The notes beneath the pieces are model-generated. The model was not told the DNA's origin and ran no database searches. It saw only the letters and a list, made by a program, of their open reading frames with translations. A program made the position numbers and the translations under genes. A stretch of DNA of 5,372 bases, from positions 1 through 5,372 of the forward strand of contig JALWYR010000143.1 in NCBI GenBank assembly GCA_027003085.1, written 5' to 3'. The first letter of the stretch is position 1; every line of letters starts with the position of its first letter. Origin of the DNA: Flavobacteriales bacterium (GTDB lineage Bacteria; Bacteroidota; Bacteroidia; Flavobacteriales; Flavobacteriaceae). This document shows, piece after piece, positions 1 through 5,267 of the stretch.

Positions 1-862
1 GATAGGCCTTGTAGTTGGGAATATTTTCACCCATACGTTTCCACAGGTATTGGAACACATCGGTGGAACCCGTAAAATGCAATCCGCCGAAATCGGGATG
101 GGTAATCACGGCTTCGGTGATTTTGGTAGCGCTGCCGGTTACCATATTGATAACACCCGGTGGCAGTCCGGCTTTGCGTAGCACTTCCATAATCATATTG
201 GCCGAATAAACCTGACTGGCCGAAGGTTTCCATACCACCACATTGCCGGCCATGGCGGGCGAGGTGGGCAAATTGCCCGCAATGGACGTAAAGTTAAAAG
301 GTGTTACGGCATAAATAAAACCTTCCAACGGGCGGTATTCCATCCGGTTATATTCGCCCGGCGCCGATTCGGGTTGTTCTTTGTATATCCGTTCCAAATA
401 TTCGGCATTGAAACGCCAAAAATCGGCCAGTTCGGCCACCGCATCAATTTCGGCCTGGTGGATGGTTTTGGACTGGGCTATCATGGTGGCCGCGTTCATT
501 TTGGCACGGTAGGGCCCTGAAATCAAATCGGCGGCACGAAGGAATATGGACACGCGTTGTTCCCAAGGCATGGCGGCCCATGCTTTGCGCGCTTCCATGG
601 CCGCTTCAATGGCTTGCAATACATGTTCGCGTCCGGCTTGTTGATAAACGCCCAACACATGTGCATGTTCATGCGGCGGACGCATTTCTTTTTTCTTTTC
701 GGTAAAAATCTCCTTATCGCCTATATACAAAGGCACTTCGATTTGACGGTTCCACATTTCGCGATAGGTGCGCAGAACTTCTTCACGCTCCGGGCTTCCG
801 GGCGCATAACCGAGGACGGGCTCGTTTTTGGCCCGCGGCGGAAAGAAAAGACCTGTTCCCAT
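1..862 (-). CDS. pruA: L-glutamate gamma-semialdehyde (1-pyrroline-5-carboxylate) dehydrogenase, N-terminal part
   Basis: This is an aldehyde dehydrogenase superfamily enzyme that oxidises glutamate semialdehyde/pyrroline-5-carboxylate to glutamate with NAD, the second step of proline breakdown in the cytoplasm. Only the first 287 residues are in the window; the family is about 540 residues, so the rest, including the catalytic Cys and Glu, lies beyond the left edge. Visible landmarks are TPFNFT at about 187-192 (the Asn of the oxyanion hole), WKPS at 211-214 (Lys for NAD binding) and HFTGST at 262-267. The N-terminal region, with MRPPHEHAHVLG at about 60-71, is typical of P5C dehydrogenases rather than other aldehyde dehydrogenases. 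The ATG at 860-862 is preceded in frame by a stop (TAA) a few codons upstream, so the start is well fixed. There is no Shine-Dalgarno; the upstream sequence is A-rich. A terminator separates it from the preceding minus-strand gene, so it appears to have its own promoter. No frameshift is seen. Confidence 0.93.
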   Translation of the reverse strand, partial: MGTGLFFPPRAKNEPVLGYAPGSPEREEVLRTYREMWNRQIEVPLYIGDKEIFTEKKKEMRPPHEHAHVLGVYQQAGREHVLQAIEAAMEARKAWAAMPWEQRVSIFLRAADLISGPYRAKMNAATMIAQSKTIHQAEIDAVAELADFWRFNAEYLERIYKEQPESAPGEYNRMEYRPLEGFIYAVTPFNFTSIAGNLPTSPAMAGNVVVWKPSASQVYSANMIMEVLRKAGLPPGVINMVTGSATKITEAVITHPDFGGLHFTGSTDVFQYLWKRMGENIPNYKAY

Positions 863-894
863 ATTTGTTTTGTTTTATTGTTTTCGGTTCAGTT

Positions 895-902
895 CAAAGA
901 TA
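895..902 (-). promoter_or_regulatory. Bacteroidota -7 element for pruA
   Basis: Read on the minus strand this is TATCTTTG, an exact match to the Bacteroidota sigma consensus TAnnTTTG. It sits 32 bases before the pruA ATG, giving a leader of roughly 28 bases. I see no clear TTG-type -33 element at the usual spacing. An 8-base palindrome, CCGCGCGG (909-916), lies just upstream in the spacer and may be chance in this GC-rich patch. Confidence 0.5.
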
Positions 903-956
903 CGTTTTCCGCGCGGGATAAGGAATGCCATTGCGCAGTTATCATGTTTTTTCCAT

Positions 957-990
957 AAAAATATCCCGGGAGTCGAACTTCACCGGGATA
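957..990 (-). terminator. Rho-independent terminator after the barrel-protein gene
   Basis: The minus strand reads TATCCCGG (990-983), a 13-base loop, then the perfect complement CCGGGATA (969-962), followed by five T (961-957). An 8-bp GC-rich stem with a T run located 27 bases past the stop codon at 1017 is a good intrinsic terminator for the 2882-1017 transcription unit. The plus strand lacks a T run after the stem, so it should act in one direction only. Confidence 0.75.
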
Positions 991-1016
991 GAACTTATGG
1001 TTTACTATGTTCAACG

Positions 1017-1550
1017 TCAAAAATAAATACGTATGTATGGCGTAAAAGCCGAAGGATAAATGCTTTTGTTGGCATCATACAGCAAGTCGTAGCGCAGGCC
1101 GATGACCACATTTCGTGTGCGGTAACCCGCGCCCAAGTAAAAAGCCGGCACTTCCCAGCGGGTGGATGTGTTCCCCACGGTTTTGCGGACAAATAAATAC
1201 TGGTAATCGATGGAGAGTTCCAAATAATGCCAAGGCAAATAGGCCAACAAAGCATCGGCCCCGTAAACATAGTAGCGCGAACGTAGTCCGTAATTCCGCA
1301 CGCTTTGGTAGGTCAATTGCAAGTTGGAGCCGGCATAGAAACCGGGTTTAATACGATACATCAATCCCGGTTGCAGGTCCAAATAAAATCCGTTGTTAGA
1401 AATACCCAAACCGAATCCACCGTAGAACCTCACCCGCGACGGACGGCCGGTTTCTTCTTTCGGACAGCAAGTGTTGAAATACAGCGTTTGCTGGGCGCCG
1501 GCATACAAGGAAAAAAGCAAAACAACGAGCGTAATAAAACTTTTTTTCAT
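1017..1550 (-). CDS. Small predicted outer-membrane beta-barrel protein, function unknown
   Basis: The product is a 177-residue exported protein. Residues 1-19 are a signal peptide: two Lys, a hydrophobic core, and a type I peptidase site after YAGA, before QQ. The mature part alternates hydrophobic and polar residues and is rich in Tyr, Gly and Phe. I count about eight possible strands (near 40-50, 55-66, 71-84, 93-105, 109-121, 134-145, 148-158 and 168-177), and it ends in Phe (PYIRIYF), the usual terminal signature for BAM-inserted barrels. This fits an OmpA/OmpX-sized eight-stranded barrel, or a porin-like family of Bacteroidota. Two adjacent Cys (28-29) sit soon after the cleavage site, which is unusual for a barrel protein; this is not a lipobox. 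It begins 12 bases after the stop of the PLP enzyme gene and is followed by a terminator, so it is the last gene of a two-gene unit. I do not recognise a specific family, and no role beyond the envelope can be claimed. Confidence 0.85.
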   Translation of the reverse strand: MKKSFITLVVLLFSLYAGAQQTLYFNTCCPKEETGRPSRVRFYGGFGLGISNNGFYLDLQPGLMYRIKPGFYAGSNLQLTYQSVRNYGLRSRYYVYGADALLAYLPWHYLELSIDYQYLFVRKTVGNTSTRWEVPAFYLGAGYRTRNVVIGLRYDLLYDANKSIYPSAFTPYIRIYF

Positions 1551-1562
1551 AGTAGAAAATGA

Positions 1563-2882
1563 TTAGTAATTAAGGAACGGCTTCCAAACAAAGTCGTGAT
1601 ATTTGTTGCGGTCGAAGCGATGGCAATCGTCCAGGTCGGTTACCTGTTCGGTGGTGTATGAAACTTCCTCTACGAAGGACACAGCCCTGCGCACGCCTTC
1701 GCCGATGTTGATAAACACCGTTTCGCCGTCGCGAATGGCGTTGTTTTTGAGCGCTTCGAAGTAACCCAAAAGTCCTACCGCCGAAGCCGGCCCGATTTTG
1801 ACAGCCACCTCGTAGGCCGCCAGCCGGGCCATATCCACGGCCATTTCCTCTTTGACCGAGAAGAACTCACCGCCGGTTCGTTTGACCAACTTGGCAAGTA
1901 ACGGATAAAGCACCGGATTTCCGGTAGCCAATGTAGGAACCAGTGTAACGGGATTTTCGATGACCGGATAATCCTTTTCCCAGCCTTCGGGAAATCCCAT
2001 AAGCTTGGCCTTATTCCATGCCTGCACCTGCGGGTCGCACTTGTCGCCTTGAATAAAAATCATCCGCGGAATTCGTCCCAAAAGTCCGGTATCGCCAAAA
2101 TCATGGAAGGCCTTTTCAAGGGCCAAAGGCGAAGTGCCTCCGCTGATGGCTTGGATATACACATCGGGCATATTGCCCAGTTGGCGTATCATTTCAAAGG
2201 CCGATGTTTTTTTGGCTTCCAGGCGCAAGGGATCCAAATTGCCTATGGAAATCAAGATGCCGTGCTTGCGGGCATATTCGGCAGCCAGTTTTTTGGCATA
2301 GGCATAATCGCCCTTAACGATAAACACTTTTTGACCCAGCGCGCCAATGTGCACAAAATTCTCGCGTAACGAATCCTTGGGAACAAATATGGATGCCGAA
2401 ATGCCGGCCTTGGCCAGATATTGGGCAAAGGCATTGGCCGTGTTGCCCGTGCTGGCCACCACATATTCCTTGATGCCGTGCTCTTTGAGCACACTGGCGG
2501 CCAAGGTTCCTCCCTTGTCCTTGAAGGTTCCCGTGGCCGGACTGTAATCATTGCGATTGACATATACAATCAAGTTGAGCCCGTAACGCTCGCGCGCATA
2601 GCGTTCCAGAAATTTCCAACGGCGTATGGGCGCCACACCTTCGCCGTCCGAGATAATGTTTTCGCGCCGGTTGAGCGGCAAAAAGTCAAAATAATGCCAC
2701 AAACTGTCGGGCTTTTGACCCGGCGCTACCAGTTCGGCCAATTTTTCCTTGGGCGTGGAATAAACCGTATGAACATGTTGGCTGCCACATTTGGGGCAGG
2801 ACTGCATGTTGCCGAACCATTCCTCGAAACCGTCGATAGTGTTGCCGCAATTTTGGCATACAAAATGAAATTTTTGGCCCAT
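1563..2882 (-). CDS. Threonine synthase-like fold-type II PLP enzyme with N-terminal zinc ribbon; candidate cysteate synthase
   Basis: The product is 439 residues from the ATG at 2880-2882; a TTG two codons earlier (2886-2888) gives 441, and the numbering below uses that longer form. An N-terminal zinc ribbon has C11-x2-C14 and C31-x2-C34. The catalytic domain shows TGTFKDKGG at 119-127 (K123 is the expected Schiff-base lysine), the cofactor/substrate loop ASTGNTANA at 145-153, a Gly-rich phosphate loop SGGTS at 249-253, and a C-terminal INIGEG at 393-398. This is the threonine synthase family, but it is not the thrC usual in Bacteroidota, which is the E. coli-like type. The zinc ribbon, the LWHYFDFLP segment (63-71) and the altered C-terminal loop instead recall cysteate synthase, which makes L-cysteate from O-phosphoserine and sulfite. 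In gliding Bacteroidota that enzyme (CapA) starts capnine sulfonolipid synthesis. That assignment is from remembered family features, not an alignment. The family call is strong and the substrate call tentative. The barrel-protein gene follows in the same unit. Confidence 0.85.
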   Translation of the reverse strand: MGQKFHFVCQNCGNTIDGFEEWFGNMQSCPKCGSQHVHTVYSTPKEKLAELVAPGQKPDSLWHYFDFLPLNRRENIISDGEGVAPIRRWKFLERYARERYGLNLIVYVNRNDYSPATGTFKDKGGTLAASVLKEHGIKEYVVASTGNTANAFAQYLAKAGISASIFVPKDSLRENFVHIGALGQKVFIVKGDYAYAKKLAAEYARKHGILISIGNLDPLRLEAKKTSAFEMIRQLGNMPDVYIQAISGGTSPLALEKAFHDFGDTGLLGRIPRMIFIQGDKCDPQVQAWNKAKLMGFPEGWEKDYPVIENPVTLVPTLATGNPVLYPLLAKLVKRTGGEFFSVKEEMAVDMARLAAYEVAVKIGPASAVGLLGYFEALKNNAIRDGETVFINIGEGVRRAVSFVEEVSYTTEQVTDLDDCHRFDRNKYHDFVWKPFLNY

Positions 2883-2897
2883 TTTCAAAATTTTGCG

Positions 2898-2905
2898 TAA
2901 AGATA
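2898..2905 (-). promoter_or_regulatory. Probable -7 element for the PLP enzyme gene
   Basis: The minus strand reads TATCTTTA, one mismatch from TAnnTTTG. It ends 15 bases before the ATG at 2882. Transcription would then start only about 11 bases before that ATG, which favours the ATG over the TTG at 2888. No well-spaced -33 element is seen; a TTTG at 2921-2918 is too close (12-base gap). Confidence 0.4.
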
Positions 2906-2910
2906 CAAAA

Positions 2911-2964
2911 GCACGGCCAAATGCCCCATGACAGCGTAATCGGGAGGTCCTAATTGTGCCGTGC
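2911..2964. repeat. Inverted repeat in the divergent intergenic gap
   Basis: GCACGGCCAA (2911-2920) can pair with TTG-T-GCCGTGC (2954-2964): ten base pairs with one bulged T, around a 33-base loop. The seven-base outer arms GCACGGC/GCCGTGC are perfect. No T run follows on either strand, so it is not a simple terminator. It lies upstream of both divergent promoters, so a shared regulatory site or the remnant of a small palindromic element are possible. No role can be shown. Confidence 0.35.
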
Positions 2965-3005
2965 GCTATGTGTTGTTTCTCCGCCGGTCATATGACTTAA
3001 AAGAA

Positions 3006-3013
3006 TAAATTTG
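3006..3013 (+). promoter_or_regulatory. Bacteroidota -7 element for the NUDIX gene
   Basis: TAAATTTG matches TAnnTTTG exactly and ends 15 bases before the ATG at 3029, implying a very short leader. A TTG at 2973-2975 is about 30 bases upstream, farther than a normal -33 element, so the upstream half of the promoter is weak or absent. Confidence 0.5.
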
Positions 3014-3028
3014 TATCTAATATTTGCC

Positions 3029-3496
3029 ATGAAAATATCCGCCGGTATTATTCCTTGGCGCCGGAAAAACGGCCGCTTGCAGGTGCTTTTGGGGCACTTG
3101 GGCGGGCCCTATTGGCAAAACAAAGACGAAGGTGCCTGGACGGTGTTCAAGGGCTTGGTCAACGAAAACGAAACACCAAAACAGGCCGCCTTACGCGAAC
3201 TTGCCGAGGAAACCGGTTGGCCCATGCCCCCGGAATTGCCTTGGATTTACTTGGGCGAATTTTCCCGGCATGGAAAATCCAACCGGCTATGGGCAGTAGC
3301 ATGGGACCCCCCTTTGGAAAAATTCCATAGCAATTCGTTTAGCATGGAATGGCCGCCACATTCGGGCCGCCAAAAAAGTTTTCCCGAAATCGACCGGGTG
3401 GAATGGTTCGATTTGGAAACGGCCCGGAAAAAAATCATTTCGTCGCTTCGGCCGGCATTGGATGCTCTGGCAGCACATGTATCAGAAAAGCATTGA
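3029..3496 (+). CDS. NUDIX hydrolase (COG4119-like)
   Basis: The product is a 155-residue cytoplasmic hydrolase of nucleoside diphosphates linked to another moiety. A complete Nudix box spans residues 42-64: G42, E48, R56-E57-L58, E60-E61, G63, matching G-x5-E-x7-R-E-U-x-E-E-x-G-U, with the Glu residues binding the metal. The N-terminal part, SAGIIPWRR then GHLGGPYW with KDEGAWTVFKG, follows the pattern of the predicted NTP pyrophosphohydrolase group COG4119 (HPGGPFW...GAWSIPKGE). The C-terminal part has FPEIDRVEWFDLETARKKI, the usual last strand and helix. The true substrate (for example a dinucleotide, a damaged NTP or a capped RNA) cannot be read from the sequence. I chose the ATG at 3029 over a TTG at 3011 because the TTG overlaps the -7 element and would add a non-family extension. 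It is the only plus-strand gene here; its last 62 bases overlap the convergent hydrolase gene. Confidence 0.92.
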   Translation: MKISAGIIPWRRKNGRLQVLLGHLGGPYWQNKDEGAWTVFKGLVNENETPKQAALRELAEETGWPMPPELPWIYLGEFSRHGKSNRLWAVAWDPPLEKFHSNSFSMEWPPHSGRQKSFPEIDRVEWFDLETARKKIISSLRPALDALAAHVSEKH

Positions 3497-4394
3497 GCCG
3501 TTCAAAATAGGTCGTAGTGTCGGGCAACCAAAGCCGGTTATGGGTGCCACCCCGTTTTGTTATCCATTGTTTTTGCGTCGATGCCCAGCGTTCAAACAAT
3601 CGTCGTGCCTGGGCAGGTTTTACTTTCGGGTCGGCATCGCCTTGCACTTGAAGCACGGGAATACCGATTTCCGGTGCCACATCGACGGGGTTCAAACTGT
3701 CCGGAGGAATGCGAAGCCGCTCGAACAAGTTGCGTGCTATTGAGCCCGTGCCCAACCGGGAGACGCCCGTGTAGTAATCCAAATAATTGGGAATGAGGTC
3801 TCCGAACCTATCGAAACAACTTTCGAGCACAAGGGCGTCGACATCTTTGCGATGTGCTGCCGTAAACACTGCCGTGGCCGCACCAATCGAATGGCCGTAG
3901 AGCACCAAGGGCCGCCGGATGTGTCCGTTTTTTTTCAAACTGTCGAGAAAGGCATTCAGGTCACGACGCTCGTAATAGGAAAAACCCGTAAAACGGCCGT
4001 CGCTTTCGTTATGCCCACGCAGATCAACGGCAATAAAGTTCCATCCGTGCTTCGAAAAATATCCGGCGGCCGGCAAAAACCGGTTTTTGTTCGACCGGTA
4101 GCCGTGCAAAGCCACAATGGTTCCCCGGGCCCGGCCTGCGGCCGGCACTTCATAGGCCGACAGTCGAATGCTGTCGTTCACACGGATGCGAAAACCGAAA
4201 GCATTCCGTATGCCCCGGCTCGTCAATTCGGGTTTTTCGATTCGTAGTATGGCGGGATTAAAATGTCCGGCCAACGGATTTCGCACTTCGGCCACCAGGC
4301 GCGGTAAGTAAAAATAAACACCGCCGGCTACCACTAAAAAGGCCGTGGGAAATCCGAATCCCAGAAGTCTAATGGCTGACTTCCAACGCTTCAT
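3435..4394 (-). CDS. Membrane-anchored alpha/beta hydrolase (serine hydrolase), substrate unknown
   Basis: The product is 319 residues. A short basic N-terminus is followed by one hydrophobic segment (about 11-30), which should anchor the protein in the inner membrane with the catalytic domain outside the cytoplasm; an uncleaved signal anchor is more likely than a cleaved peptide, as no clear cleavage site is visible. The alpha/beta hydrolase fold shows the oxyanion motif LHGYRSNK (96-103), VDLRGHNESDG (123-133), the nucleophile elbow GHSIGA (S169), the probable acid D255 in QGDADPKV, and H285 in GGTHNRLW, so the triad looks complete. The layout resembles the BEM46/ABHD13/YqkD type of peptidase- or esterase-like hydrolases; the substrate is unknown. 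Its ATG lies inside the last codons of kdsA (26-base overlap), suggesting translational coupling. Its final 20 codons overlap the opposite-strand NUDIX gene, and the last residues (HPMPAEATK) look like a free tail. Confidence 0.9.
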   Translation of the reverse strand: MKRWKSAIRLLGFGFPTAFLVVAGGVYFYLPRLVAEVRNPLAGHFNPAILRIEKPELTSRGIRNAFGFRIRVNDSIRLSAYEVPAAGRARGTIVALHGYRSNKNRFLPAAGYFSKHGWNFIAVDLRGHNESDGRFTGFSYYERRDLNAFLDSLKKNGHIRRPLVLYGHSIGAATAVFTAAHRKDVDALVLESCFDRFGDLIPNYLDYYTGVSRLGTGSIARNLFERLRIPPDSLNPVDVAPEIGIPVLQVQGDADPKVKPAQARRLFERWASTQKQWITKRGGTHNRLWLPDTTTYFERLNAFLIHVLPEHPMPAEATK

Positions 4395-5193
4395 GTATGC
4401 GAATTAATCGGGCAAGCAAATCATCCAAGCGGTCGAGGGGGAGCATATTGGCCGCATCGGAGCGTGCTTCGGCCGGGTTGTAGTGGGTTTCCAGGAAAAT
4501 TCCGTCGATTCCTGCTGCCACCCCGGCGCGGGCAATGGTGGCAATAAGTTCGGGGCGACCGCCCGTTACCCCGTCGGCTTGGTTGGGTTGTTGGAGCGAA
4601 TGGGTAATATCGAGCACCACCGGAGCAAAACGGCGCATCAGGGGCAAACCCCGCATATCCACAATCAGGTCGGTGTAGCCGAACATGGTGCCGCGTTCGG
4701 TAATCATTACTTTCGAATTGCCTTGGCGCCGGACCTTTTCCACGGCAAAACGCATGGATGCAGGGGCCATAAATTGGCCTTTTTTCAGGTTTACGGGCTT
4801 GCCGGTGCGGGCTGCGGCTTCGATAATATCGGTTTGGCGCACCAAAAAGGCCGGAATTTGAAGCACATCCACATATTCGGCGGCCATGGCGGCTTCGGAG
4901 GGTAAATGAATGTCGGTGAGCACGGGAACATCGAAAGTTTCGCCCACTTCGCGCAGGATTTTCAGGGCTTTTTCATCGCCAATGCCGGTAAAACTATCGG
5001 GCCGGGTGCGGTTGGCCTTACGGTAGCTTCCTTTGAAAATATAAGGAATCCGGTAGCGTTGGGTTATTTCTACAATTTGTTCGGCAATGCGCAAAGCCAT
5101 ATCCCGTCCCTCGACGGCACAAGGCCCGGCAATCAGAAAAAACCGCCCCGAATCTTGATTTTTCAGCTTGGGAATATCGAAAGGCAAGCCCAT
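4369..5193 (-). CDS. kdsA: 3-deoxy-8-phosphooctulonate synthase (Kdo-8-phosphate synthase)
   Basis: This enzyme condenses phosphoenolpyruvate with arabinose 5-phosphate to Kdo-8-phosphate, the first committed step to the Kdo of lipopolysaccharide, in the cytoplasm. At 274 residues it is of normal family length. Motifs in order: IAGPCAVE at 21-28, FKGSYRKANRTRPDSFTG at 53-70, VLTDIH at 91-96, DVLQIPAFLVRQTD at 109-122, NLKKGQFMAP at 135-144, TERGTMFGY at 165-173, ITHSLQQP at 196-203, GGRPE at 211-215, and FLETHYNPAEARSDAANML at 233-251. The Cys at 25 together with H198, E235 and D246 places it in the metal-dependent class (Aquifex type); the E. coli enzyme has Asn at the Cys position. The phrase around residues 53-70 is like other Bacteroidota KdsA proteins. 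ATG at 5191-5193 is the first start after the promoter. The alpha/beta hydrolase gene overlaps its 3' end. Confidence 0.96.
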   Translation of the reverse strand: MGLPFDIPKLKNQDSGRFFLIAGPCAVEGRDMALRIAEQIVEITQRYRIPYIFKGSYRKANRTRPDSFTGIGDEKALKILREVGETFDVPVLTDIHLPSEAAMAAEYVDVLQIPAFLVRQTDIIEAAARTGKPVNLKKGQFMAPASMRFAVEKVRRQGNSKVMITERGTMFGYTDLIVDMRGLPLMRRFAPVVLDITHSLQQPNQADGVTGGRPELIATIARAGVAAGIDGIFLETHYNPAEARSDAANMLPLDRLDDLLARLIRIHEALEVSH

Positions 5194-5209
5194 TTCAAAA
5201 TGTTTTGAA
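5194..5209. promoter_or_regulatory. Perfect palindrome between the kdsA promoter and start codon
   Basis: TTCAAAATGTTTTGAA consists of two 7-base arms, TTCAAAA and TTTTGAA, around two bases. It fills the space between the -7 element (5210-5217) and the ATG (5193-5191) exactly, covering the predicted transcription start. That position would suit an operator for a dimeric repressor. The arms are A/T-rich, so chance is a real alternative. Confidence 0.35.
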
Positions 5210-5217
5210 CAAAGTTA
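5210..5217 (-). promoter_or_regulatory. Bacteroidota -7 element for kdsA
   Basis: The minus strand reads TAACTTTG, an exact match to TAnnTTTG, 16 bases upstream of the kdsA ATG. This predicts a leader of about 12 bases with no room for a Shine-Dalgarno. No clear -33 TTG is found at the standard distance. Confidence 0.55.
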
Positions 5218-5267
5218 GCGAATAATTGTGTTACACCTGTCTCTTTTATTTTTTTTGGAGGTTTTTT

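Noticed and set aside
557..958. Plus-strand open frame of 133 codons opposite pruA
   Set aside because: It lies almost wholly antisense to a clear aldehyde dehydrogenase frame and has no recognisable domain; its composition reads as a reverse-strand shadow.
1563..2882. Naming the PLP enzyme thrC outright
   Set aside because: The Bacteroidota housekeeping threonine synthase is normally the E. coli-like type without a zinc ribbon; the substrate loops here differ, so only the family is assigned.
2886..2888. TTG as the start codon of the PLP enzyme gene
   Set aside because: An ATG two codons later (2880-2882) is closer to the usual distance from the -7 element; the TTG would leave only about five bases of leader.
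2421..2900. Plus-strand open frame of 159 codons opposite the PLP enzyme gene
   Set aside because: It is the antisense of a well-conserved PLP enzyme N-terminus including the zinc ribbon; no motif or promoter supports it.
3011..3013. TTG as the start codon of the NUDIX gene
   Set aside because: It lies inside the perfect -7 match TAAATTTG, and the added residues are not part of the Nudix fold.
3852..4247. Plus-strand open frame of 131 codons opposite the alpha/beta hydrolase
   Set aside because: It is antisense to the catalytic core of the hydrolase and shows no family features.
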